A stretch of 64,000 nucleotides of DNA from Janthinobacterium lividum PAMC 25724 (GTDB lineage Bacteria; Pseudomonadota; Gammaproteobacteria; Burkholderiales; Burkholderiaceae_D): positions 434,001 to 498,000 of the forward strand of contig AHHB01000028.1 in the NCBI GenBank assembly GCA_000242815.2, given 5' to 3'. Of the stretch, positions 9,300 through 18,619 are shown piece after piece. The number at the start of each line of letters is the position of its first letter. The first letter of the stretch is position 1. The translations under genes were made by a program, and so were the position numbers. The notes beneath the pieces are model-generated. The model searched no databases. It saw only the letters and a list, made by a program, of their open reading frames with translations, and was not told where the DNA came from.

Positions 9300-11552
9300 A
9301 TGGTTTCCATCTCGGCCCCGAATAGCGCCACATCGGAACAATTGGTAGAGGGCTTGAGTGCGCCGGACAGCGCGCGCGTGCTCGACGCGCTCGCGTATGC
9401 CACCGAAGCGTATGGCGACAAGCAGACTTTTGCCGGCTGTTCTGCGCTGGAGTTTGCCATCGGCGTGGCCACCACGCTGGCCTTCTTGCGCAGCGATGCA
9501 GAAACGCGCATCGCCGGCCTGATGTTCGAGCTGACCATGCTGGACCCGGATACGGCGGCCGATATCGAGCCACGCTTCGGCAAGCAGGTGTGCGACCTGG
9601 CGACAGGCGTACGCCAGCTGATACGCCTGCGCGCGCTGACCCAGGCACAGCACGGCAGCGCTGCGGGGCGCGGCAAGAATGCGGCGCAGCAAGCCGTGGC
9701 CCAGGTGGAAACCTTGCGCAAGATGTTGCTGGCGATGGCTTCCGACATGCGCGTCGTGCTGGTGCGCCTGGCCGCCTGCGTCACGACTTTGCGCTATTTC
9801 GCCGAAATAAAGCTGTTCAACGACATGACGCGTGAATACGGCAAGGAAACGCTGGACCTCTACGCGCCGCTGGCCAACCGCCTCGGCATCTGGCAGCTGA
9901 AGTGGGAACTTGAAGACTTGTCGTTCCGCTTCATCGAGCCGGAAGCGTATAAACGCATCGCCAAGATGCTCGAAGAAAAGCGCATGATGCGCGAGGGCTT
10001 TGTGTCCTCGGCGATTTTGCGCTTGCAGACCGAACTGGCTTCGGCCGGTATCGAAGCGGAAGTATTTGGCCGCCCGAAACACATTTACAGCATCTGGAAC
10101 AAGATGCGCGGCAAGGAGCTCGATTTCACGGCCCTGTACGATGTACGCGCCTTCCGCGTTATCGTCGCCGACGTGAAAACTTGCTATACGGTGCTGGGCG
10201 TGGTGCACAATGTCTGGACCCCCATCCCGAAAGAATTCGACGATTATATTTCGCGCCCGAAAGCGAACGGCTATCAGTCGTTGCACACGGTAGTGACGGC
10301 CGAGGATGGTCGTCCGCTGGAAGTGCAAATCCGCACCAATGAAATGCACAGCTTTGCCGAATACGGCGTGGCCGCGCACTGGCGCTACAAGGAAGAGGGC
10401 GGCTCGAACTTTGCTGGCCAGAAATACGACGAAAAGATTGCCTGGCTGCGTCAATTGCTGGCCTGGAAGACAGAAGTAGCTGACGCTGTCGTAGGCCAGG
10501 AAGAGATCCAGCGCGAATGGGTGGAAAAGCTCAAATCGGCCACCCTGGACGACCGCATTTTCGTCATGACGCCGCAAGCGCGGGTGCTCGAATTGCCGGT
10601 CGGCGCCACGCCCGTCGACTTTGCGTATCACTTGCATACGGACGTGGGCCACCGCTGCCGCGGTGCCAAGCTCGACGGCATCATGGTGCCCCTGAATACG
10701 CCATTAAAGAATGGCCAGACCTGTGAAATCATCACGGCCAAGGGCGCGCCAGGCACGGCCGGGCCGTCGCGCGACTGGCTCGGTACCGGCTACGCCGCCA
10801 GCACCCGCACGCGCTCCAAGATTCGCGCCTGGTTCCACGCCATCGACATGCAGGAAACCCTGGCCCACGGCCGCGCGCTGGTGGAGAAATCCCTGCAGCG
10901 CGAAGGCAAGACGGCCGTCAATCTGGAAGCGCTGGCGCAAAAGCTGGGCTTTGCGAAAGTCGACGAGCTGTTCCTGTCGGTGGGCAAGGATGAGTTCAGC
11001 CTGCGCCACGTGGAGCAGGCGTTGCACGATAATGGTGAAGTGGTGGTGCCGGAAGACGCCGTGTTGGTGGGCAAGAGTCGCGCCTCCAGCGTGGAGCAGG
11101 GCGCCAAGTCCGGTGTGCTGGTCGTGGGCACGGAAGGCCTCATGACGGTGCTGGCCAAGTGCTGCAAGCCGGCGCCGCCGGACAGCATCGTCGGCTTCGT
11201 CACGCGCGGCAAGGGCGTCTCTATCCACCGCGCCACCTGCAAGAACTTCGAGGAAATGCGCGCCAAGTCGCCTGAACGCGTGATTTTCACCGAGTGGGGC
11301 AGCACCGGCGTGCACGACACCGTGTATCCGGTCGATGTGTTCATCTTGGCTGGCGACCGCCAGGGCTTGCTGCGCGATATATCCGAAATATTTTCGCGCG
11401 AAAAGATCAACGTGATCGGCGTCAACACCCAAAGCGCCAAGGGCCAGGCGCGCATGACGTTTACGGCCGAGATCAGCTCGACGGCGCAGTTGTTGAAGGC
11501 GCTTAATGTGATCAAAGACGTCAGTGGTGTCCTGGAGGCAAGGCGCAGTTAG
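9300..11552 (+). CDS. relA: RelA-type (p)ppGpp synthetase
   Basis: A 750-residue long RSH protein. In order: a degenerate hydrolase region (about 45-190), the synthetase domain (about 240-360; GRPKHIYSIWNKM, ALYDVRAFRV, KANGYQSLHTVV), TGS (about 420-480), and a C-terminal ACT domain (about 680-750, AGDRQGLLRDISEIFSREKINV). The HD metal-binding signature of bifunctional enzymes is absent: where LLHDVVEDT would lie the sequence reads FELTMLDPD. It should therefore synthesise (p)ppGpp on ribosomes during amino-acid starvation but not degrade it. A family B hairpin lies 26 bp past the stop and probably ends the transcript. Confidence 0.93.
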   Translation: MVSISAPNSATSEQLVEGLSAPDSARVLDALAYATEAYGDKQTFAGCSALEFAIGVATTLAFLRSDAETRIAGLMFELTMLDPDTAADIEPRFGKQVCDLATGVRQLIRLRALTQAQHGSAAGRGKNAAQQAVAQVETLRKMLLAMASDMRVVLVRLAACVTTLRYFAEIKLFNDMTREYGKETLDLYAPLANRLGIWQLKWELEDLSFRFIEPEAYKRIAKMLEEKRMMREGFVSSAILRLQTELASAGIEAEVFGRPKHIYSIWNKMRGKELDFTALYDVRAFRVIVADVKTCYTVLGVVHNVWTPIPKEFDDYISRPKANGYQSLHTVVTAEDGRPLEVQIRTNEMHSFAEYGVAAHWRYKEEGGSNFAGQKYDEKIAWLRQLLAWKTEVADAVVGQEEIQREWVEKLKSATLDDRIFVMTPQARVLELPVGATPVDFAYHLHTDVGHRCRGAKLDGIMVPLNTPLKNGQTCEIITAKGAPGTAGPSRDWLGTGYAASTRTRSKIRAWFHAIDMQETLAHGRALVEKSLQREGKTAVNLEALAQKLGFAKVDELFLSVGKDEFSLRHVEQALHDNGEVVVPEDAVLVGKSRASSVEQGAKSGVLVVGTEGLMTVLAKCCKPAPPDSIVGFVTRGKGVSIHRATCKNFEEMRAKSPERVIFTEWGSTGVHDTVYPVDVFILAGDRQGLLRDISEIFSREKINVIGVNTQSAKGQARMTFTAEISSTAQLLKALNVIKDVSGVLEARRS

Positions 11553-11577
11553 TTTTGTTGAACCCCAAGAGCAGAGG

Positions 11578-11608
11578 CCGGGGTCAGACCCTGAGGGTCT
11601 GACCCCGG
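11578..11608. repeat. Family B hairpin, copy 1 (between relA and the CDF gene)
   Basis: A perfect 31-bp palindrome: 14-bp arms starting CCGGGGTCAGACCC around a TGA centre. An outer imperfect inverted repeat (ACCCCAA upstream, TTGGGT downstream near 11619) extends the unit to about 60 bp. It sits between two convergent genes and can act as a terminator stem in both directions. Related copies are at 13587, 27500, 36783 and 58662. Confidence 0.8.
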
Positions 11609-11627
11609 TATTTGCCGTTGGGTAAAA

Positions 11628-12578
11628 TTAATGCGTCTTGTCACCCGCATGCAGCCCCGCCATCGTGGCCGTCTCCGGCTGCAGCGTAATATGATCAATC
11701 CCATGCTTGTCCAACAGCATCTTCTTGATCGCGCGCAAGACCTTGGGCCAATGGTCGAGGTGCTCGATTTCCACATGGCCGATCAGGGCCGGTTGGCCCG
11801 GCGACATGTCCCATACATGTAAATCGTGCACGGCAATCACGCCGTTTACTTGCTCCACGTCCGTGCCCACGGCGATGTAGTCGATATGCAGGGGGACGCC
11901 TTCCATCAGGAAGTGGTACGACTCGCGCAGTACGCCGAAGGTCGATTTCAGGATCAACAGAGACACCAGCACCGACAGCAGCGGGTCGATCTGCATCCAG
12001 CCCGTGAAGTAAATCACGGCGCCGGCGACGATGGCGGCGACCGAGCCGAGCAAATCGCCCATCACGTGCACCAGGGCGGCGCGTGTGTTGACGCTTTGCT
12101 TGTCTTTCGACAATACCCACGCCACCACCACGTTGATCGCCAGGCCGATGAAGGCGACGATGACAACCATGCCCCCCTTGACCGCTTGCGGGGCGGAAAA
12201 GCGCAACACGGCTTCATAGCAGATCGACCCCACCACGCACAGCATGGCCAAGCCATTGACGAAGGCAGCGAGCGCTTCGGCGCGGCCAAAGCCGAACGAG
12301 TGGCGCGCTGAAGGCGGGCGGCGCGCGATCAATTGCGCCAGCAGCGCCAGGCCCAGCGCTGCGGCGTCCGTGACCATGTGGCCCGCGTCGGAAATTAAGG
12401 CCAGTGAATTGGACAGGAAACCGGCCACCACCTCGATGCCGGCAAACGACAGCGTCAGTGCCAGCGCCCACGCCAGGATATTATGGCTGCGCCCCTCGAA
12501 CGAATGGGTATGCTGGGCGTCGCCCTTCAGGTGGGCGTGCAGATGGGTGGCATCGTGGTCGCTGTGCGTCGGCTGCAT
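11628..12578 (-). CDS. Cation diffusion facilitator family transporter (CzcD/ZitB-like)
   Basis: A 316-residue inner-membrane metal/proton antiporter, expected to export Zn(II) or related divalent cations. The histidine-rich N terminus (HSDHDATHLHAHLKGDAQHTH) is typical. Metal-site residues appear in SDAGHMVTDA (TM2, about 63-72) and HVMGDLLGS (TM5, about 170-178). The cytoplasmic C-terminal domain contains HDLHVWDMSPGQPALIGHVEI. The only gene for metal export here, it has no regulator beside it. The gene is convergent with relA. Confidence 0.92.
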   Translation of the reverse strand: MQPTHSDHDATHLHAHLKGDAQHTHSFEGRSHNILAWALALTLSFAGIEVVAGFLSNSLALISDAGHMVTDAAALGLALLAQLIARRPPSARHSFGFGRAEALAAFVNGLAMLCVVGSICYEAVLRFSAPQAVKGGMVVIVAFIGLAINVVVAWVLSKDKQSVNTRAALVHVMGDLLGSVAAIVAGAVIYFTGWMQIDPLLSVLVSLLILKSTFGVLRESYHFLMEGVPLHIDYIAVGTDVEQVNGVIAVHDLHVWDMSPGQPALIGHVEIEHLDHWPKVLRAIKKMLLDKHGIDHITLQPETATMAGLHAGDKTH

Positions 12579-12642
12579 GGCATGCTTTGTTGAATCAGAT
12601 GGCAGTCAGTGTAATTGAAAAGCAGCAAGATAGGCTGCACGT

Positions 12643-12676
12643 AAAAAAACCTGCAGGCGCGCCAGCACTGCAGGTG
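12643..12676 (-). terminator. Terminator of the pirin gene
   Basis: On the minus strand a stem ACCTGCAG / CTGCAGGT is followed directly by a run of T (seven A at 12643-12649 on the plus strand), 20 bp past the pirin stop codon. Confidence 0.85.
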
Positions 12677-12695
12677 TTTGATGTGGCAGACCAGC

Positions 12696-13571
12696 TTACT
12701 GCGCGGCCGTCTCGCCAAACTTGCCTTCGCGGAAATCCTGCACGGCCTGCATTACTTCCGCCTGGGTATTCATGACAAACGGGCCGTATTGCGCGATGGG
12801 CTCGTTCAAGGGCTGGCCGGCGACGAGGATGACGCGGCCGCCTTCGGGTGCTTCGATGCGCACGCCGTCGCTGCCCGGCGGGTTGGCAAAGATCGCCATG
12901 CGCAGCGCGGGTACGGCCTTGCCATCGACCTGTACCTCGCCACGGAAGGTGTACAGGAAGGCATTATGGCCGTCTGGCAATGGCTGCTCGAAGCTGCTAC
13001 CGGCCGGCAAGTCGATGTCCAGGTACAGTGGCTGCGTCAGTTCGCGCTGCACGGCGCCCGCCACGCCATGGCTGGTGCCGGCGATCACTTGCACGGCCAC
13101 GCCCGCCTGCGTGCTGTAGCGGGGGATGTCGCTGCTGCTGAAATCGCGGTACCACGGCGCGCGCATCTTGTCGCGCGCTGGCAGATTCAGCCATAGCTGA
13201 AAGCCTTCCATCACGCCTTCTTCCTGCTCCGGCATTTCCGAGTGGATCACGCCGCTGCCGGCCGTCATCCATTGCATGCCGCCCGAGTTCAACAAGCCTT
13301 CGTTGCCGGCGCTATCCTTGTGGCGCATGCGCCCCTGAATCATGTAAGAGACCGTCTCGAAACCGCGGTGCGGATGCTCGGGGAAGCCGGCGATATAGTC
13401 GTTTGGCTGGTCGCTGGCGAAATTGTCTAGCATCAAGAACGGGTCGAGGCGGCGCTGCAGCTGCTGCGTCAGCACGCGGTTGATCTTCACGCCGGCGCCA
13501 TCCATGACAGCCTGGCCGGCGATCACGCGCTCGACGCCGCGTGGCTTGTTGACGGTGGTGCTATCGCGCAT
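12696..13571 (-). CDS. Pirin family protein
   Basis: A 291-residue bicupin of the pirin family; some bacterial members have quercetinase activity. The N-terminal cupin carries the metal site in FPEHPHRGFETVSYMI (about 63-78), with further ligands near SGVIHSEMPEQ. The C-terminal cupin has LYLDIDLPAGSSFEQPLPDGHNAFLY. CAGGAG lies just before the ATG. Together with the azoreductase upstream it forms a likely two-gene unit next to a divergent LysR regulator, which suggests a response to quinones, flavonoids or electrophiles. Confidence 0.9.
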   Translation of the reverse strand: MRDSTTVNKPRGVERVIAGQAVMDGAGVKINRVLTQQLQRRLDPFLMLDNFASDQPNDYIAGFPEHPHRGFETVSYMIQGRMRHKDSAGNEGLLNSGGMQWMTAGSGVIHSEMPEQEEGVMEGFQLWLNLPARDKMRAPWYRDFSSSDIPRYSTQAGVAVQVIAGTSHGVAGAVQRELTQPLYLDIDLPAGSSFEQPLPDGHNAFLYTFRGEVQVDGKAVPALRMAIFANPPGSDGVRIEAPEGGRVILVAGQPLNEPIAQYGPFVMNTQAEVMQAVQDFREGKFGETAAQ

Positions 13572-13586
13572 TGTGTTCTCCTGTTT

Positions 13587-13626
13587 GGGGGCAGACCCGC
13601 CGGAACTCGGCGTCTCCGTCTGCCCC
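13587..13626. repeat. Family B-related hairpin, copy 2 (between azoR and pirin)
   Basis: Outer stem GGGGGCAGAC / GTCTGCCCCC with an inner stem GCCG / CGGC. The fifth G, where other copies have T, is matched by a C in the other arm, so the pairing is kept. It lies in the untranslated region ahead of the pirin gene. Confidence 0.6.
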
Positions 13627-13646
13627 CTAGTTGCGGCAGTCAGCGT

Positions 13647-14246
13647 TTACACCAAAATCGCGTTGATCTCGGCATCGGCTTGCGCCTGCGCCTTGGCCAC
13701 CGCTTCCGGGCCCATGCCCATGCCTTCCGCATACACGTAGTGCACGTCGCTCATGCCCAAAAAGCCGAACATGGTATTGAGGTAAGGCACCTGGCTGTCG
13801 TGCGCGCTATCGCGGTGCAGACCGCCGCGGGACAGGCCCACATAGACTTTCTTGCCCGTCAGCAGGCCCACGGGACCGTTTTCCGTGTACTTGAAAGTGA
13901 CGTTGGCGCGGGCAATCGCGTCGAACCAGCTTTTCAGTTGCACGGTGATGCCGAAGTTGTACATCGGCGCGCCAATCACGATCACATCGGCTGCTTGCAC
14001 TTGCGCAATGAGTGCGTCGTCCAGGGCGATACGGGCCGCTTGGCTTCCCGTGCGCTGGTCGGCTGGCGTGAACAGTGCTTGCAGGGTCGCTTCGTCGAGC
14101 ACGGGATGCGGTGCGGCAGCGAGGTCGCGGCGTATCAGGCTGGCGTCAGGGTGGCTGGTTTGCACGCGTGCAACGATGGCGTCAGCCAAACGGGTCGAGG
14201 CGGAACCGGTGCTGCGGGCGCTGGAATTAATTTGCAGGATGTTCAT
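13647..14246 (-). CDS. azoR: FMN-dependent NADH-azoreductase
   Basis: A 199-residue flavodoxin-fold NADH:quinone/azo oxidoreductase. FMN-binding features are [18 protein letters not shown] at the N terminus (about 6-23), [23 protein letters not shown] (about 93-115), and the SRGG loop near 139. It reduces quinones and azo compounds with NADH. GGAG precedes the start at a good distance. It is divergent from the LysR gene at 14359, its likely regulator, and upstream of pirin on the same strand. Confidence 0.92.
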   Translation of the reverse strand: MNILQINSSARSTGSASTRLADAIVARVQTSHPDASLIRRDLAAAPHPVLDEATLQALFTPADQRTGSQAARIALDDALIAQVQAADVIVIGAPMYNFGITVQLKSWFDAIARANVTFKYTENGPVGLLTGKKVYVGLSRGGLHRDSAHDSQVPYLNTMFGFLGMSDVHYVYAEGMGMGPEAVAKAQAQADAEINAILV

Positions 14247-14300
14247 CTTGTTTCTCCGTGTAGGGTGTCTTGCGATGGATGAACTATAGCAATTCCAAAA

Positions 14301-14338
14301 TTGATGCAGAAGACGTTAAAATGGATAACATTAATCCA
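14301..14338 (+). promoter_or_regulatory. Candidate LysR promoter and operator between azoR and lysR-type gene
   Basis: A possible promoter for the LysR gene reads TTGATG (14301-14306), 17 bp spacer, GATAAC (14324-14329). Overlapping the -10 is TGGAT-N7-ATCCA (14322-14338), which fits the T-N11-A LysR box. On the other strand TATAGT (14283-14288) is a plausible -10 for azoR. The arrangement suits divergent control with autorepression. Confidence 0.45.
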
Positions 14339-14358
14339 CTCATGCAACAATCAAAAAT

Positions 14359-15264
14359 ATGGATATCGATCCTGGAGATTTGCTACTGTTCGCGCGCGTC
14401 ATCGAATGCGGCAGTTTCTCGCGCGCCGCCGGGCGCGTGGACTTGCCCAAGTCGACCTTGTCGCGGCGCATTTCGCTACTCGAAGCCAAGCTGGGCGAAC
14501 GGCTGCTGCTGCGCACCACGCGCAAGCTGGCGCTGACGGAGTTTGGCGCCAGCTTGCTCGAGCATGCGCGCAAGGTGGTCGAGGAAACGGAGGCGGCCGC
14601 TGCGCTGGCCCAGCACCGCCAGGCGCAGCCCAGTGGCTTGCTGCGCATTTCCATGCCGGCCGACTTTGGCGACGCGCTGATGCGCGAGGTGCTGGCCGAG
14701 TTCGTGCGCCGCTACCCGGCCATTTCCTTGGAGCTGGACTTGTCGGCGCGCCGTGTGGATTTGCGGGAAGAAAATTTTGACCTGGCCATCCGCATGGGCA
14801 ACTTGCCCGACGACGCAGGCCTGGCGGCGCGCCGCGTGGCCTTCAGCACCCTGGGCCTGTATGCCTCGCCGCAATATGTCAGCGTGCATGGTTTGCCTGA
14901 GCATCCCGACGACCTGTACGGTCATGACTTGCTCAGCTTGCCGCGCGCCGTGCATGGCCTCGTGCACTGGACTTTGATGCGTGGCAAGATGACCTGGGAG
15001 CGCGACTTGCCTGTGCGCCTGCTGGCAAACTCGCCGGAATTGCTGGTGCGCATGGCGTGCACTGGCGTGGGTATCGCGGCCAGCACGGACCGTTTTGCCA
15101 AGGCCTATGTGGCAACGGGCGAATTGGTGCGCGTGCTGCCGGAATGGAGCTTCCCGCTGGTCACGGGCTGGGCCGTGTTTCCAGGTCGGCGTTTGATGCC
15201 GGCCAAGACGCGCGCCTTTCTGGACCTGATGCAGGAAATGTACCAAACGGACGCGCCTATTTAG
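14359..15264 (+). CDS. LysR family transcriptional regulator
   Basis: A 301-residue LysR regulator. The winged helix is at the N terminus (about 1-62: LLLFARVIECGSFSRAAGRV, PKSTLSRRISLLEAKLGERLLLRTTRKL). The rest is the substrate-binding domain of the CrgA/PP2551-like subgroup (EENFDLAIRMGNLPDDAGLAARRV; SPELLVRMACTGVGIAASTD). It is divergent from azoR-pirin with a LysR-type box between them, so it probably regulates that unit in response to a quinone-like or electrophilic effector. Its 3' end is only 17 bp from that of psd. Confidence 0.9.
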   Translation: MDIDPGDLLLFARVIECGSFSRAAGRVDLPKSTLSRRISLLEAKLGERLLLRTTRKLALTEFGASLLEHARKVVEETEAAAALAQHRQAQPSGLLRISMPADFGDALMREVLAEFVRRYPAISLELDLSARRVDLREENFDLAIRMGNLPDDAGLAARRVAFSTLGLYASPQYVSVHGLPEHPDDLYGHDLLSLPRAVHGLVHWTLMRGKMTWERDLPVRLLANSPELLVRMACTGVGIAASTDRFAKAYVATGELVRVLPEWSFPLVTGWAVFPGRRLMPAKTRAFLDLMQEMYQTDAPI

Positions 15265-15281
15265 CAGCGCGCCGTGCTGCC

Positions 15282-16136
15282 TTAAGTGGCTGTGGGCACG
15301 TTAGCCATGACGACGCCCAGCTGCACGGGGCCGGCCGCTTGCCAGGCGGCATTGAAATCGAGTGTGCCTTTCGGGAACAGCATGACGACGGTGGAGCCGA
15401 GCAGGAAGCGGCCCAGTTCTTCGCCTTGTTTCAACACGATATTGTCGTTGGCATAGCGCCAGTCGCGTACCTGGCCTGTGCGTGGCGGGTTGACGACGCC
15501 GTGCCAGACGGTGGCCATGCTGCCGACAATGGTGGCGCCCACCAGGGTCATGACGAAGGGGCCGTTAGCCGTGTCGAATACGCAGACGACGCGCTCGTTG
15601 CGGGCAAACAGGCCGGGAATGCCGCGCGCCGTGGTCGGGTTGACGGAAAACAATTCGCCAGGAATATAGATCATGCGCGTCAAGCGGCCATCGCAAGGCA
15701 TGTGGATGCGGTGGTAGTCGCGCGGGCTCAGGTACAGGTTGGCGAAGCTGCCGTGTTCGAACTGGGCCGCCAGGGCCGCATCGCCGCCCACCAGGGCCGT
15801 GGTGCTAAAGCTGTGGCCCTTGGCCTGGAAGATCTGGTCCTTGTCGATGCGGCCGAACTGGCTGATGCGGCCGTCGACGGGGCAGACGTAGTCGGCCTTG
15901 GCCAGCGGACGCGCGTCCGGGCGCAGCGCGCGTGTGAAAAAGTCGTTGAAGCTCGCGTAATGCGTGATATCCGGGTCCAGCGCCTCATCCATGTTGACGT
16001 TGTAGCGGCCGACGAACCAGCGGATCAGGCGCGTGGTCATGGCGCCGCCCTTGGCACCGGCGATGCGGCCGGCAAAATTGGTCAACGCTCCCTTGGGCAG
16101 CAGATACTGAGGCAAAACGGCAAGACGGTCAGACAC
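15282..16136 (-). CDS. psd: Phosphatidylserine decarboxylase proenzyme
   Basis: A 284-residue enzyme that decarboxylates phosphatidylserine to phosphatidylethanolamine at the inner membrane. Self-cleavage occurs at LGST (G247-S248), giving the pyruvoyl group on the alpha chain. Other family features are LYLSPRDYHRIHMPCDGRL and the D/H/S autocleavage triad region PVDGRISQFG. The start is GTG 16136 (VSDRLAVLPQYLLPK) because homologues start close to the QYLLPK segment and AAAGG lies upstream; the longer frame from 16181 adds non-family residues. Confidence 0.92.
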   Translation of the reverse strand: MSDRLAVLPQYLLPKGALTNFAGRIAGAKGGAMTTRLIRWFVGRYNVNMDEALDPDITHYASFNDFFTRALRPDARPLAKADYVCPVDGRISQFGRIDKDQIFQAKGHSFSTTALVGGDAALAAQFEHGSFANLYLSPRDYHRIHMPCDGRLTRMIYIPGELFSVNPTTARGIPGLFARNERVVCVFDTANGPFVMTLVGATIVGSMATVWHGVVNPPRTGQVRDWRYANDNIVLKQGEELGRFLLGSTVVMLFPKGTLDFNAAWQAAGPVQLGVVMANVPTAT

Positions 16137-16372
16137 GATGGGTAGCCTTTGACGGGGTGATGGGAATTGGCGAAAACGCATTATAGCGGCGATGTGGCGC
16201 GCAATGATATGCGCCGTATGCCAGGCGGTGCGTTGCGGTCTGCCCCGAATTTAATTTGTTATAGGGATTATTTTCAGGAAACTGTGCCATTCGGGCAAAA
16301 TTGCCGCACAATGCAGCCGTCCATTTTGTCGCTTTTAGCCATATTTATTCAGCCAACTTTTTTAGCCAGCTC

Positions 16373-18610
16373 ATGATGCCACGCCGTTGCCTCCGTCTTA
16401 CCGTTATTTGTTCCGCTGTTTTTTTTGCCTGGCATGCCCAGGCCCAGCAATCCGAAACGCCAGCCGGCGCCGAGGCCGCCGCCGCACCGTTGAAGGCAGA
16501 GAAGGTCGAGAAGGCCGCTGCGCCTACCATGCAGACGGTCGAAGTCAAGGGCAGCGGCTATGATCCGCGCCGCGACGATACGGCCAGCAAGATGGTTGTC
16601 AGCAGCGAAGAAATCCTCAAGTATGGCGACAGCAATGTCACCGACGTGCTCAAACGCTTGCCCGGCATTACTGTTTCCGGTGCGGCAGGGCGCAGCGGGG
16701 GCGAAATCCGCATGCGCGGGCTGGGCAGCGGCTATACGCAGATCTTGCTCAACGGCGAACGCGCGCCGGCCGGTTTTTCGCTCGATACCCTGTCGCCCGA
16801 TGTCATCGAACGCATCGAGATTTTGCACGCGGCCAGCGCCGAGTACAGCACGCAGTCGATTGCCGGCACCATCAACGTGGTGCTGAAAAAGGCCGTGAAG
16901 ACGGCGCAGCGCGAGCTCAAGCTGGGCGTGCAGGGCAGCGACGTGAGCTTCTCGCCCAGCGTCAACGTGCAACTGTCCGACCGCGACGGCAATTTCTCGT
17001 ATTCGCTGGCAGGCTCGCTGTTCCGCTACGATTACCACTATGATAATCCCGGGCTGGAACTGGGCTACGCGCCCGATGGCCGGCAAAACCTGCTGCGCCG
17101 CACCAACGGCACCGGCGATGGTCGCCCGGAAGGCATCAATGTATCGCCCCGCCTGAACTGGGTGCTGGCCAATGGCGACACTGTGACGGCGCAATTGTTC
17201 TTCAATGGCGGGCGCTCGAACCATCGCAATGTCAGCCGTGCCGAGACGCAGCAGGGCTTGCGCCCCGATTACGACAGCAACGCGGGCAGTTCAAGCAACC
17301 ACAATGCCTTCGGCCGCAGCGATCTGACGTGGATGCACAAGCTGGCCGGCGGCGCCAGGCTGGAACTGAAAGTTGGCGCCTCGGCAGCCCGCAATACGTC
17401 CGACAGCTTGCAGCAAGGCTTTATCGATGGCAGCGGCCTGGCCCTGGAACGCAAGGTGGGCGTGAAGGCGACGGAAAATGGCGTCAGTTCGACCGGCAAG
17501 TATTCCACGCCATTGCTGCCCGGCCATGCCTTGTCCATGGGCTGGGATGGTGCGCACACGCAGCGTGAGGAATCGCGCCAGCAGCGCGAAGCGGCCCTGG
17601 CCGCGTTGGGCGCGCGCCCGCCCCTCAACAGCGACGAAGGTTTCGACGCCACCGTCCAGCGCCTGGCCCTTTTCGTGCAGGACGACTGGGAAATCACGCC
17701 GCGCTGGTCGATGTATGCGGGCGTGCGCTGGGAAGGCATCGATACGCGCAGCGCTGGCGACACCTACGCTGCAGTGCAGCAGCGCAGCAGCGTGTGGAGC
17801 CCGCTGCTGCAAACCCTGTGGAAGTTGCCTGATACCAAAGGTGATCAGATACGCCTGGCCTTGACGCGCACCTACAAGGCGCAGCCCACGTCGAGCTTGA
17901 TTCCGCGCCGCAATACCTCGACCAATAATAGCCAGACCGATCCTGACCGCGAAGGTAATGCCTACCTGAAGCCGGAGCTGGCGCTGGGCATCGATGCTTC
18001 GTACGAACACTATTGGGCCGAAGGTGCTTTGCTCAGTGCGCGCGCGTCGGCCCGCCGTATCGACGGCTACACGCGCCAGGGCTTGCTGTTCATCAATGAG
18101 CGCTGGGTGTCCAAGCCCGTCAACGATGGCCGTGCCAATACGCAGACACTGGAACTGGAAGCGAAGTTCCCGCTGCGCGCCGTCTTGGCTGCGCCCGTGC
18201 CAGCCATCGACTTGCGCGCCAGCATCAGCCGCAATTGGTCGCAGGTGGAGCAGGTGCCGGGGCCCAATAACCGGCTCGACCAGCAAACCCCGGTCAGCGG
18301 CAACTTTGGCCTCGATTACAAGACCCCGGACGGCGTGCTGACGACGGGCGGCAGTTTTAACTTCCGCAACGGCGGCCCCGTGCGCGTCACCGAGCGCCAA
18401 AGCGCCTACACGTCGCCGCGGCGCGACCTCGACCTCTATGCCTTGTGGAAGTTCGATGCGAAGAATCAGCTGCGCCTGGCGATATCGAACTTGCTGGCGC
18501 AAGACTTTGAAAGCGACACCATCTATACCGACGCCAGCGGCACGATAGCGCGCAACAGTATGTCGCCCAGCTCGCCGCAGGCGCGTGCGACCCTGGAAAT
18601 GAAGTTCTGA
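16373..18610 (+). CDS. TonB-dependent outer-membrane receptor
   Basis: About 745 residues with a signal peptide (MMPRRCLRLTV to WHAQAQ, cleavage after AQA). The plug domain covers about 60-180 (VVSSEEILKYGDSNVTDVLKRLPGI, IRMRGLGSGYTQILLNGERAP, IAGTINVVLKK), followed by a 22-strand beta barrel ending in LEMKF, with the terminal aromatic needed for BAM assembly. It lacks an N-terminal signalling extension and there are no sigma/anti-sigma genes or Fur-box-like sequence nearby, so the substrate could be a siderophore or a carbohydrate. Either ATG 16373 or 16376 may be used. Confidence 0.9.
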   Translation: MMPRRCLRLTVICSAVFFAWHAQAQQSETPAGAEAAAAPLKAEKVEKAAAPTMQTVEVKGSGYDPRRDDTASKMVVSSEEILKYGDSNVTDVLKRLPGITVSGAAGRSGGEIRMRGLGSGYTQILLNGERAPAGFSLDTLSPDVIERIEILHAASAEYSTQSIAGTINVVLKKAVKTAQRELKLGVQGSDVSFSPSVNVQLSDRDGNFSYSLAGSLFRYDYHYDNPGLELGYAPDGRQNLLRRTNGTGDGRPEGINVSPRLNWVLANGDTVTAQLFFNGGRSNHRNVSRAETQQGLRPDYDSNAGSSSNHNAFGRSDLTWMHKLAGGARLELKVGASAARNTSDSLQQGFIDGSGLALERKVGVKATENGVSSTGKYSTPLLPGHALSMGWDGAHTQREESRQQREAALAALGARPPLNSDEGFDATVQRLALFVQDDWEITPRWSMYAGVRWEGIDTRSAGDTYAAVQQRSSVWSPLLQTLWKLPDTKGDQIRLALTRTYKAQPTSSLIPRRNTSTNNSQTDPDREGNAYLKPELALGIDASYEHYWAEGALLSARASARRIDGYTRQGLLFINERWVSKPVNDGRANTQTLELEAKFPLRAVLAAPVPAIDLRASISRNWSQVEQVPGPNNRLDQQTPVSGNFGLDYKTPDGVLTTGGSFNFRNGGPVRVTERQSAYTSPRRDLDLYALWKFDAKNQLRLAISNLLAQDFESDTIYTDASGTIARNSMSPSSPQARATLEMKF

Positions 18611-18619
18611 GCGCGCTGC

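Noticed and set aside
16137..16372. Fur box upstream of the TonB-dependent receptor
   Set aside because: No GATAAT-type repeat is visible; a GGCAA/TTGCC pair near 16294 is too short to mean much.
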